From the NCBI GenBank assembly GCA_964645765.1, contig CAZYBE010000016.1, positions 1 to 64,000 of the forward strand: 64,000 nucleotides of DNA, given 5' to 3'. This stretch comes from CAZGMN01 sp964645765. Its GTDB lineage: Bacteria > Acidobacteriota > Aminicenantia > Aminicenantales > Aminicenantaceae. The translations under genes were made by a program, and so were the position numbers. The notes under the pieces were generated by a model. It saw only the letters and a program-made list of their open reading frames with translations. It ran no database searches and was not told the origin of the DNA. This document shows, in pieces, positions 51,654-59,549 of this stretch (position 1 is its first letter; every line of letters begins with the position of its first letter).

Positions 51654-52346
51654 TTATTTTGGCGTGAATTGGGATAAATCATAGATCCCAAGATTTTTTT
51701 CCAAATCCGCTACGGCTTCCACCATTCTTTCAAATCCACCTTCGCCGAACAGTTCCTTCTCCTTATCCTCAAACTTGTCACCCAATGCCGCGAGTTCGCT
51801 TTCCGGGATTATATCGTGAAGGCCCGGAAACAGCACTGTCTCTTCACGTGCTTTATGAGGGCGGTAAAGCCGGATGAACTGGCGCAGGCACTCTGCGAGG
51901 CTTGCTCGGTTTTTTTGCTCTCTGAGAGAGATCTCGTTTGAAAGGGCGATTATCTTCTGAGTTAAAACTCTTCCTGCGGCATGCTGCTTTCGCAGCACAC
52001 CCGTAAGGTCGCTCAGTTTACCTGCCTTCTCAAAGAGCGGGAAGATATAATCCTCTTCGAGTTTCTCATGATACTGCTCGATGAAAGTCTGTATAATGCG
52101 GGCGGCTTTGCCCAGCGTATCAGAGGGAATTCCCTTTCTTTGCTCAACGCGGTGTAAGATTTCTTCATAGATAAGGAGCACTCTGCTTAGCACGCCGTGT
52201 TCGCGCATCAGGTCCTCAACAGGCGATATTTCCTCAGCCTTTTCTTGAGAAGCTGGCTGCGCACCTCTTGAATTTGCTTGAGACAACGGCAAGCAGCATA
52301 AAAGTGCAAATGCAGCCATCGCTTTCCAAAAAGATATCATACGCAT
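51654..52346 (-). CDS. Exported hemerythrin-domain protein
   Basis: A 230-residue protein with a signal peptide (about 1-26, containing LLCCLP) and an HHE-type hemerythrin fold: EDLMREHGVLSRVL, QYHEKLEEDYIFPLFE, LRKQHAAGRVL and PHKAREETVLFPGL supply the His/Glu diiron ligands. The CC in the hydrophobic stretch could be a lipobox but is not a typical one. Binds oxygen or iron in the periplasm. The ATG at 52346 follows AAGGAGG, next to a GTG at 52352. It lies 37 bp upstream of chrA. Confidence 0.85.
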   Translation of the reverse strand: MRMISFWKAMAAFALLCCLPLSQANSRGAQPASQEKAEEISPVEDLMREHGVLSRVLLIYEEILHRVEQRKGIPSDTLGKAARIIQTFIEQYHEKLEEDYIFPLFEKAGKLSDLTGVLRKQHAAGRVLTQKIIALSNEISLREQKNRASLAECLRQFIRLYRPHKAREETVLFPGLHDIIPESELAALGDKFEDKEKELFGEGGFERMVEAVADLEKNLGIYDLSQFTPK

Positions 52347-52509
52347 ATCCACCTCCTTCTTTTAAGATAATGGAGTCAGATTTATTTTAAAAATAGTTCT
52401 AATCCTGTCTTTCTCTAAATTTAAACGCCGCGCTCTGTTCATCCGACATCTATGCTTTAAGGATGGGAATTTGCTTTTTGTGACCGCCTGCCCATCTTTT
52501 TTAATAGAA

Positions 52510-52556
52510 GGAAGGCTCGTGGCCAAGGTCGTTCTTCTCGCGTCATGAAAGGCTAA
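52510..52556 (+). pseudogene. rtcB: 3' fragment of rtcB
   Basis: Encodes GRLVAKVV like the last codons of RtcB, then a one-base deletion shifts the frame before the original ATGAAAGGCTAA end. It is the right-hand counterpart of the rtcB end at 48964-49011. Not functional. Confidence 0.85.
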
Positions 52557-52663
52557 GTGATGACTTTATCGATATCTTTCTCAGCGTAGTCTTTAAAATC
52601 CTGAGCAAGGGTGTATTCGCCTTCGAGCATCGTGTAGTGGCTGTGCTCGACTTTGCTCAGATA
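52510..52663. repeat. 154 bp direct repeat, right copy
   Basis: Partner of 48964-49117. Includes the rtcB relic and the 3' end of the intact ferritin-like gene. Confidence 0.8.
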
Positions 52664-53041
52664 AACGAGAATTTTTTTCTGGGGGTTCTTGAATCTCTTG
52701 GAAAGCCTGGCATAGAAATCCTCGGCAGATTTCTCAGCCTTCATGGCCTGATAGAGGATTTCGACCAAGGAAGATGAGGGACTGATGACGATCGAGGGAA
52801 GAAGGGAAGGATCGGCCTTATCCGGAATCCGGATTTCATCGTCCGCGAAAAGGACTTTGCAAAGCTTTTCCAGGACATCTTGATGCTTTTTCTCCTCATA
52901 GGCCAGCATCTTGAATTTTTCTTTAAGCAGAGGGTTTGAGACTCTTTGAGCCAAGCTGGAGTAGGCGGCGTTAGAGTCAATCTCTGATCTGATGGCAAGG
53001 CCTAAGAGCTCCTGAACAGAAGCTTTTCTCATGCTTTTCAT
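52553..53041 (-). CDS. Ferritin-like diiron protein, paralog
   Basis: A 162-residue protein like 39890-40399: helix motifs IRSEIDSNAAYSSL, YEEKKHQDVL, KAEKSAEDFYARL and VEHSHYTML. The stop overlaps the copied rtcB stop, so before the insertion it was probably convergent and touching rtcB. Iron or oxygen-stress function is inferred. It has a diverged 3' partial copy at 49008-49117. Confidence 0.82.
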   Translation of the reverse strand: MKSMRKASVQELLGLAIRSEIDSNAAYSSLAQRVSNPLLKEKFKMLAYEEKKHQDVLEKLCKVLFADDEIRIPDKADPSLLPSIVISPSSSLVEILYQAMKAEKSAEDFYARLSKRFKNPQKKILVYLSKVEHSHYTMLEGEYTLAQDFKDYAEKDIDKVIT

Positions 53042-53138
53042 TTTTATCTCCTTGATATTTTTTATCTTGATTCTTTTCGGATAAAATAAAACCTTAAAAT
53101 TTCCTAAAAAGCAAATTTTATTTTATCATATTTCTCAA

Positions 53139-53501
53139 ATGGCAGATTTTAAAGAGGTGCTTTTATCAAAGTCGTTTCGAACTGTCCACGGAACAGAATT
53201 CAATCAAGTCTATTCCAGCGTCCGTGAAATGTCCGAACCTCCTCTGTTAATCTACGAAATCGTGCTCAGAGATGACCAGAGCTGGGATTATATGCGAAGT
53301 AAAGTCTATCCGTTCCTTGTCAGATACTTGAAGCACAAAGGCTTGAATCCTTCCTCAGGCTCAGGCTTTGTCGTAGCTCTCTTTTTTAAGGATTTTGTCC
53401 ATTTCATAAAGGGTAAAGATTTTTTCAAAGCTTTTTGCGAAATGGAAGGTCTGAACTCCACAGCTTTCCGTTTTCGAGTGTTGAAATGGCTTTCGGAGTG
53501 A
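53139..53501 (+). CDS. Hypothetical protein, 120 residues
   Basis: Mixed alpha/beta composition with no recognised motif, signal or membrane helix (FKEVLLSKSFRTVHGTEFNQ, FVVALFFKDFVHFIKG). There is no Shine-Dalgarno; TATCAT at 53124-53129 lies 9 bases upstream of the ATG, compatible with a leaderless message. It is divergent from the ferritin-like gene. Probably real because of its complete frame and coding-like codon pattern, but unassigned. Confidence 0.5.
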   Translation: MADFKEVLLSKSFRTVHGTEFNQVYSSVREMSEPPLLIYEIVLRDDQSWDYMRSKVYPFLVRYLKHKGLNPSSGSGFVVALFFKDFVHFIKGKDFFKAFCEMEGLNSTAFRFRVLKWLSE

Positions 53502-53517
53502 GGCTCTTTTAAATGCC

Positions 53518-55218
53518 TTATCTCTTCTTCAATTTCTCGTAGCTCAGGCAATTCAGGATATCTTTCTTCTCCAGCCAGGCGCGGCGGGCTATCCCCACGC
53601 CGAAGCGCATCATCTGCAGGCCTTTGGCGTAATGAGTGTCTGTGCCGATTCCAATCTTGACATTGTTCTCCTTGGCCTTCTTGAGATAGAACTCGTTGAG
53701 GTCGAGCCGGTCATAATAGGCGTTGAGCTCGAGGGCTTTGCCTTTCTCTTTGGCAGCTTGAAGAACTTTTTCCAGGTCGACATCATAACCCTCCCGCCCG
53801 GAGATGAGCCTTCCTGAAGGATGGGCGATGATTGACACCCAAGGATTATCCATGGCTTTCAGGATGCGCTCGGTCACGTTCCTCTTGAACCCGCTGTGGA
53901 TGGCGGCGATGATAAAATCCAGTTTTTTCAGCACCTCGTCGGGGAAATCGAGCTTGCCGTCGAAGAGGATATCGACTTCGCTTCCCTTGAGGATTTTGAA
54001 ATTCTTGAGCTGCCGGTTCAGGCGGTCAATCTCTTTCGTCTGCTCCAGCAGGCGTTCGGCGGCCAGGCCGCCAGCATACCTTGCCGATTGGGAATGGTCG
54101 CAGATGGCGATGTATTTGTAGCCCATAGCCTGGGCGAGCTCTGCCAGTTCTTTGAGCGTGAGGTTTCCGTCGCTGTACTTGGAATGAACATGGAGGTCGC
54201 CTTTGATGTCAGAAATTTCAACGACCTGGGGAAGATTATCTTTCAGGGCAAGCTCGATTTCTCCCCTGTCTTCCCTCAGCTCAGGCGCGATGAACGGAAG
54301 TCCCAGAGCTTTGTAAACCTCTTCCTCGGTGTAGCCGGCAATTTTCTTCTGGCCTTTGAAAACCCCGTATTCAGAGATTTTCAGCCCTTTCTCCCTGGCC
54401 ATTGCCCTGAGCTTGATGTTGTGGGCTTTGGAGCCGGTGAAATACTGAAGAGCAGCCCCGTACTGGGATTCGTCGACGATTCGCAAGTCTACCTGCCTCT
54501 CGCCTTTTTCAGTCGCAACGAGGACAGAGCCTTTGGTTTCTCCTTCTGCCAGAACCTTGCTGACTCCCGGGAAGCGGGTGAAGTGGCGGATGACCTCTGC
54601 TCCTTTTTTCCCTGTAGCCAGGATGTCGATATCGCCGATTGTTTCTTTCATCCGGCGAAGCGAGCCGGCCGGAGAGATGTGCCCGATTTGGGGTGCCTTC
54701 TTGAGATGCTCGACGACCTCTTCGACAAGAGTTAAGGCATCGTAGATTGGAATCCTTTCCTGCGCCTTTTCATAGATTTCGATTCCCTTCTTGATGTTTT
54801 CAACCCTTTTGTCCCCCATGCCGAACAGTTTGGCCAGAGAGCCGTCTTCAATCACTTTTTTCAGGTCATCCAGGTTTTTGACACCGAGCTCTTTGTGGGC
54901 GAGGTGGATTGTCTTGGCTCCCATGCTCTGAATCTCCAGGAGCTCAAGAAGGCCTTCTGGAAGCCCTGATAGAGCCTCGGCATATTTTTTCATCCGTCCT
55001 GTCTCAAGGTACTCTTCAATCTTTTTTGCCATTCCCTCGCCGATTCCAGGAATCTTTTGCAGCCTTTTTTCTTTGGCGATTGTTTCGATGTCCTCGGTCA
55101 GGTCTTCGAGGATTCGTGAGGCCTTCTTGTAGGCGATAACCTTGAACTGCATTTCCCCTTTTATTTCCAGGGCGTCGGCGATGCGGGAGAAGATTGAGGC
55201 GATTTCCTTGTTTTTCAT
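53518..55218 (-). CDS. polX: Family X DNA polymerase with PHP 3'-5' exonuclease
   Basis: A 566-residue bacterial/archaeal PolX. Residues 1-140 hold helix-hairpin-helix motifs (IPGIGEGMAKKIEEY, FGMGDKRVENIKKG), 140-315 the nucleotidyltransferase palm with catalytic GDIDILA and QVDLRI, and 325-560 the PHP domain (GDLHVHSKYSDG, CDHSQSARY, HSGF, HPSGR, GTDTHY). It fills gaps and trims 3' ends in base excision repair. Confidence 0.95.
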   Translation of the reverse strand: MKNKEIASIFSRIADALEIKGEMQFKVIAYKKASRILEDLTEDIETIAKEKRLQKIPGIGEGMAKKIEEYLETGRMKKYAEALSGLPEGLLELLEIQSMGAKTIHLAHKELGVKNLDDLKKVIEDGSLAKLFGMGDKRVENIKKGIEIYEKAQERIPIYDALTLVEEVVEHLKKAPQIGHISPAGSLRRMKETIGDIDILATGKKGAEVIRHFTRFPGVSKVLAEGETKGSVLVATEKGERQVDLRIVDESQYGAALQYFTGSKAHNIKLRAMAREKGLKISEYGVFKGQKKIAGYTEEEVYKALGLPFIAPELREDRGEIELALKDNLPQVVEISDIKGDLHVHSKYSDGNLTLKELAELAQAMGYKYIAICDHSQSARYAGGLAAERLLEQTKEIDRLNRQLKNFKILKGSEVDILFDGKLDFPDEVLKKLDFIIAAIHSGFKRNVTERILKAMDNPWVSIIAHPSGRLISGREGYDVDLEKVLQAAKEKGKALELNAYYDRLDLNEFYLKKAKENNVKIGIGTDTHYAKGLQMMRFGVGIARRAWLEKKDILNCLSYEKLKKR

Positions 55219-55312
55219 TCCCGATTGTTAATTCAATGATAATCATTCGGAATCTATAAATCAATGGCATAAAGTTGACATTTCTCTTCTATCTTTTTAT
55301 TTTAAATGCACC

Positions 55313-56791
55313 ATGCAGGTCATTCTTGCCGGCTACAATGTTGACCGTGAAGTCATCGAGGAGCTCAAGAAGAGCTCGCCCCAGCGCGACGATGTCACTC
55401 CCGAGACTCTTTCCGCCTCTTATGCCCGAATTTCCAGAGACCCGCGTCCAATCAACGAGCTCCGGGCTGTGGCCAGGGCAGAGGTTGAAAGAGCGCGGCG
55501 CTCCAACCAGAACATCATTTTCAAGATGGGGCACCATTCAGTTGCCGAGCACGCTGTTTTCAATTTCGACGTCATCGGCGTCAGCCGGCTGGCGATCGAA
55601 GAGATAGAGAAATTTCGTCTCTGCTCCTACACTGAAAAATCGCAGCGCTACATTACTCTCAAAGATGACTTTGTCATCCCCCAAGAGGTCAAGAGGGCTG
55701 GGAAGAGCGAGATTTTTGTAAAAACAATCAAGGCCCAGAACGCCCTTTACAAAAAGCTCTACAAAAACCTAAGGTCTTATTTTTTTGAAGAGAATAAGAA
55801 GATGGCAGCCAACCCCAAGAAGCATCCTATCCTGGATGGCTGGGCCAAGGAGGATGCCCGGTATGTGGTGAGCTTGGCCACAGAAGGCCAGCTGGGCCTG
55901 ACCGTCAATGCCCGCAATCTGGAATTCATGGTCCGCCGCTTTGCCTCTAAAAAACTGGAAGAGCTCCGGGAGTTCAATCAAAAAATTTATGCCCTGGCTA
56001 AAGAGGTCGCGCCGTCCATTATCCTTTTTACCGAAGCCAATGATTTTGATTCAAAGACCTATGATGAGCTCGAGGAGAAAGCCAAATCTTTCTTCAAATC
56101 TTCCAGGAAGGACAAGGGGCTTGTCTCGCTTGTCGATTTTACTCCAGAAGCAGATGCGAAACTGGTTGCTTCTCTTCTCCATACCTCTTCCTCCTTGCCT
56201 TATGATGAGTGTTTCAAAAAGGCAAAAGCCTTGAAGCTCAGAGAAAAGAAAGAATTTTTGAGAACAGCCTATAAGCACATGGAGTTTTATGACTTCCCGC
56301 TCCGCGAGTTCGAGTATGTAAGCCTGACCTATGACTTAATCGTCTCGGCTTCTTGCTTTGCCCAGCTCAAGCGCCATCGTATGGCAACATTGACCGCTCA
56401 AAAATACAATCCAGAGCTTGGAGTGACTGTCCCTCCTTCGATAGAGGCTATCGGCTTCAAGAAGGAATTCATGAAGATGATGAGGGAGACTGAGCGTGTA
56501 TATTCTAATTTGAAAAAAGCTCTGGAGCGCGGGGCAGAATATGTGCTGACCAATGCCCATCGAAGGAGAGTTTTGCTCAAGGTCAATGCCAGGGAGCTCT
56601 ATCACATCTCGAGGCTGAGGGAGGATGCCACAGCCCAATGGGATATCCGTCGACTTACAACGCAGATGAGCGAGCTGGCCAAAGAAGTCATGCCTCTGGC
56701 CTGCCTTCTCATCGGAGGAAAAGACGCCTATCCTGAATTGTATCAGGATGTGTTTGGAAAGCCCCCCAAATTGTTCCCGCCCGAACTCTAG
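55313..56791 (+). CDS. Tandem ThyX-like flavin-dependent thymidylate synthase
   Basis: A 492-residue protein containing two ThyX-fold units. Unit 1 has HHSVAEHAVF (74-83) and a degenerate motif KFRLCSYTEKSQRY (100-113), in which RHR is KFR, but keeps the S..E.S.RY tail. Unit 2 has RHRMATLTAQKY (354-365), keeping RHR but not the S..E.S.R tail, and the canonical NARELYHISRLREDATAQWDIR-like end (residues about 430-450). The two halves appear to have lost complementary parts of the motif. Whether it methylates dUMP is uncertain; a composite active site is possible. Confidence 0.78.
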   Translation: MQVILAGYNVDREVIEELKKSSPQRDDVTPETLSASYARISRDPRPINELRAVARAEVERARRSNQNIIFKMGHHSVAEHAVFNFDVIGVSRLAIEEIEKFRLCSYTEKSQRYITLKDDFVIPQEVKRAGKSEIFVKTIKAQNALYKKLYKNLRSYFFEENKKMAANPKKHPILDGWAKEDARYVVSLATEGQLGLTVNARNLEFMVRRFASKKLEELREFNQKIYALAKEVAPSIILFTEANDFDSKTYDELEEKAKSFFKSSRKDKGLVSLVDFTPEADAKLVASLLHTSSSLPYDECFKKAKALKLREKKEFLRTAYKHMEFYDFPLREFEYVSLTYDLIVSASCFAQLKRHRMATLTAQKYNPELGVTVPPSIEAIGFKKEFMKMMRETERVYSNLKKALERGAEYVLTNAHRRRVLLKVNARELYHISRLREDATAQWDIRRLTTQMSELAKEVMPLACLLIGGKDAYPELYQDVFGKPPKLFPPEL

Positions 56792-56797
56792 TTCCTG

Positions 56798-57586
56798 CTA
56801 GAGCTTAAACTCCAGGCTGATGTCTATTCCGCCGTAAGAATAAGAAGGAATAATCGCGCTTCCAACTCTCGCAATCTTTCCTTCGTTCAGATACCATTCG
56901 AGGTCGAATTGATCAGGTCCGTTGTAGATGCTATACATATAGGCTCTTCGATAACGCCTGATCGTTTCACCGAAAATCCTGAGGTTGAGGTTCAACTTGG
57001 AGTTAAGCGCATATTTCAAGCCTCCGCTTATTTTATATTTTGTTTCACTTTTTCTTGGCCCGAGCCTGAATCTATTCAGCACCCGGTCCTCGTCTCCGCT
57101 TAAAAGATACAACCCGACTCCGCCGGAAATATAGGGGTATAGCCTTTGATTGACATATTTTCTCCAGGGGGAAATGACAGACAGGCCGATCGAGGAGATG
57201 CTGCACCTTTCCCAGTAAGGTTTCTCGATGTGGTTGATTTCGATGTACCTGTAGCCAGTTGGTGAAGAGCGATCTTCTACCCAAAGTCCATACCATTCCA
57301 GATGAGAAAAGTAGCTGGCCTCCTGATGGCTCAACTCCAGTTGTGCTCCCAGCTTCAAGTTGAAGAAATACTGAAGATTGAGGTTGAAACACTGCTTCAT
57401 TCGTGCCTGTTCTTTAAAATAAATCTGGTCTGCATAGAAAATTTCAGTTTTATTGAAAACTGAATCAAGCCCTAGAGAATAACCTCCCCCAAAACTGAGG
57501 ATGAGTTCTCTTTTTTTTACAGCCGTGCAGAGCGGGCAAAGGATGAGGAACGAAACGAGAAAAAGCAGATAACGTTTTATCTTCAT
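56798..57586 (-). CDS. Outer-membrane beta-barrel protein
   Basis: A 262-residue exported protein with a signal peptide (about 1-22) and alternating beta strands ending in DISLEFKL. It resembles OmpW/OmpX-like small barrels (LSFGGGYSLGLD, GVGLYLLSG, KYKISGGLKYALNSKLNLN). Function unknown. Follows tyrS on the same strand with an 83 bp gap. Confidence 0.6.
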   Translation of the reverse strand: MKIKRYLLFLVSFLILCPLCTAVKKRELILSFGGGYSLGLDSVFNKTEIFYADQIYFKEQARMKQCFNLNLQYFFNLKLGAQLELSHQEASYFSHLEWYGLWVEDRSSPTGYRYIEINHIEKPYWERCSISSIGLSVISPWRKYVNQRLYPYISGGVGLYLLSGDEDRVLNRFRLGPRKSETKYKISGGLKYALNSKLNLNLRIFGETIRRYRRAYMYSIYNGPDQFDLEWYLNEGKIARVGSAIIPSYSYGGIDISLEFKL

Positions 57587-57669
57587 TGCCTATTTTCGGC
57601 TTAAATGATGGGCAAAAAATGTGCCAGCAAGCTCAGGAATTCGGAGCAATCTTCTCTCTTTTCTTGTCC

Positions 57670-58902
57670 TCAGCTGATGACAGTTGTCCCTCTTACGATT
57701 TTATAGAATTTCTTTTTTCCTATTTTCAGGATGACCTCGCTCTTCTTTCTCAAATCTATCTTGAAGCCGACATCTTCTATTCTCTGCCCGTCAAGATAAA
57801 GCCCGCCCTGGCGGATGAGCCTTTTTGCCTCTCTGCTGGAAGGGAAAAGATTCTTATTGACAAGCAAGTCGACGAGCAGAGCTTGAGGAGCTTCGAGCTC
57901 AATCTCTTCTATTTCCGAAGGAAGCTCTTTTTTCTTGAAAATTCTTTCGAATTCCTGGGCTGCTTTTCTTGCCTCCTCTTTTCCCCAGAAATCAGCAGCA
58001 AGGCTCTGGGCAAGCCTTGATTTTAAATCTTTGGGATTGATTTTTTCTTCTTTGATTTCTTTTTTCCATTTTTCAATCTGGGAAAGGGGCTCATCGGTGA
58101 GAAGCTCGTAATAGCGGAACATCAGTGGGTCGGAGATGGACATGATTTTTCCGTAGATTTCTCCGGGCGGCTCAGTGATTCCCACATAGTTGTTCAAAGA
58201 TTTGCTCATCTTCTCCGCGCCGTCCAGCCCTTCCAGAAGAGGAACGGTCATGATAACCTGAGGCTCCTGGCCGAATTCTCTCTGGATATCGCGGCCGACA
58301 AGAAGGTTGAATTTCTGGTCTGTTCCGCCGAGCTCGACATCTGCTTTAAGGGCAACAGAGTCATAGGCCTGCATCAGCGGATAGAAGATTTCATGGGCGG
58401 AGATGGGCTGTCCCTTTTTCAGGCGATTGGAAAAATCGTCCCTCTCCAGAATTCGGGCCACTGTGTATTTTGCCGCAAGGTTGATGATGTCGAAGCTCGT
58501 CAGCTTTCCCAGCCAGCGGGAGTTGAAATCGATCACAGTCTTTTCGCGGTCGAGAATCTTGAAGATCTGAGCCTTGTAGGTTTCAGCATTTCTGTTGATT
58601 TCTTCCCTGGTCATGGCCGGGCGGGTGGATGACCTCCCTGAAGGGTCGCCGATCAGCCCGGTGAAGTCGCCGATGAGGAAGATGACTTCGTGGCCAAGGT
58701 CCTGGAAGTGCTTCATCTTCCGCAGGAGCACGGTGTGGCCGAGATGAATGTCAGGAGCAGTGGGGTCAAAGCCTGCCTTGACTCTTAAAGGCTTTTTTTC
58801 CTTGATGGAGCGGGCTATTTTGGCTTTTAGCTCATGTTCCTGGATGATATCCACACAGCCTTTTCTCAGGTATTCGAATTGCTCTTCAACCGTTCTCATC
58901 AT
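57670..58902 (-). CDS. tyrS: Tyrosyl-tRNA synthetase
   Basis: A 410-residue class I synthetase charging tRNA(Tyr). It has HLGH in DIHLGHTVLL, the Tyr-binding region, GTDQKFNLLVGRDIQ, KMSKS (GAEKMSKSLNNY) and a C-terminal S4 RNA-binding domain (SSREAKRLIRQGGLYLDGQ). The start overlaps the purN stop by 4 bp. Its place in the purine operon is unusual and lacks any T-box-like leader. Confidence 0.95.
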   Translation of the reverse strand: MMRTVEEQFEYLRKGCVDIIQEHELKAKIARSIKEKKPLRVKAGFDPTAPDIHLGHTVLLRKMKHFQDLGHEVIFLIGDFTGLIGDPSGRSSTRPAMTREEINRNAETYKAQIFKILDREKTVIDFNSRWLGKLTSFDIINLAAKYTVARILERDDFSNRLKKGQPISAHEIFYPLMQAYDSVALKADVELGGTDQKFNLLVGRDIQREFGQEPQVIMTVPLLEGLDGAEKMSKSLNNYVGITEPPGEIYGKIMSISDPLMFRYYELLTDEPLSQIEKWKKEIKEEKINPKDLKSRLAQSLAADFWGKEEARKAAQEFERIFKKKELPSEIEEIELEAPQALLVDLLVNKNLFPSSREAKRLIRQGGLYLDGQRIEDVGFKIDLRKKSEVILKIGKKKFYKIVRGTTVIS

Positions 58903-59549
58903 CTTACGAAAACTCTTCTTTCCCGGACTTCCAGCTTTCCCTCAAAATAGAGCCTGACAGCTTCAGGATAGATTTTATGCTCTTCCTCGAGGATTCGCTC
59001 ACTCAGCGTTTCTTCGGTGTCGTCCTGAAGGACAGGCACAACAGCCTGGAGGATGATCGGGCCCATATCAACATCCTCGGTGACAAAATGAACGGTTGCT
59101 CCGGAATATCTCACTCCCCAGTCAAGAGCTTTCTGCTGAACATGAAGACCAGGAAACGAAGGGAGCAAAGCCGGGTGGATGTTCATAATCGAGCTTCGAA
59201 ACTCGCGGCAAAAGGAAGGGCTGAGGATTCTCATGTAACCTGCCAGGCAGATGAGGTCCACACTCCTTTTCTTGAGTTCTCCGACCAGAGCTTTTTCAAA
59301 CTCTTCTTTGCCGGGAAAAGCCTTTGGGTCGAGGAAAAGAGTTTCGAGCTTGAAACTCTCTGCGATCCTGAGCCCTGGCGCATCTTGCTTGTTGCTATGG
59401 ACCAGGGCGATCTCAGCGTTTATTTTTCCGGCAAGGATGGCCTCCTGGATAGCTTTGAAGTTTGAGCCGCGGCCGGAGATGAAGACAGCAATTTTCCCTT
59501 TTTTCTTCGGGCTTCGAAAAATTTCTTCGGTCATCGCGTTTTCCTTCAT
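58899..59549 (-). CDS. purN: Phosphoribosylglycinamide formyltransferase
   Basis: A 216-residue enzyme transferring a formyl group from 10-formyl-THF to GAR. It has IAVFISGRGSNFKAIQ, the catalytic MNIHPALLPSFPG region with Asn and His, and the Asp in EDVDMGPIILQ. It overlaps purL and tyrS by 4 bp each, so it is translationally coupled. Confidence 0.95.
   Translation of the reverse strand: MKENAMTEEIFRSPKKKGKIAVFISGRGSNFKAIQEAILAGKINAEIALVHSNKQDAPGLRIAESFKLETLFLDPKAFPGKEEFEKALVGELKKRSVDLICLAGYMRILSPSFCREFRSSIMNIHPALLPSFPGLHVQQKALDWGVRYSGATVHFVTEDVDMGPIILQAVVPVLQDDTEETLSERILEEEHKIYPEAVRLYFEGKLEVRERRVFVR

Noticed and set aside
49205..52352. The chrA segment as a classical transposon
   Set aside because: No transposase or terminal inverted repeats are visible; the flanking 154 bp copies are direct duplications of host genes.
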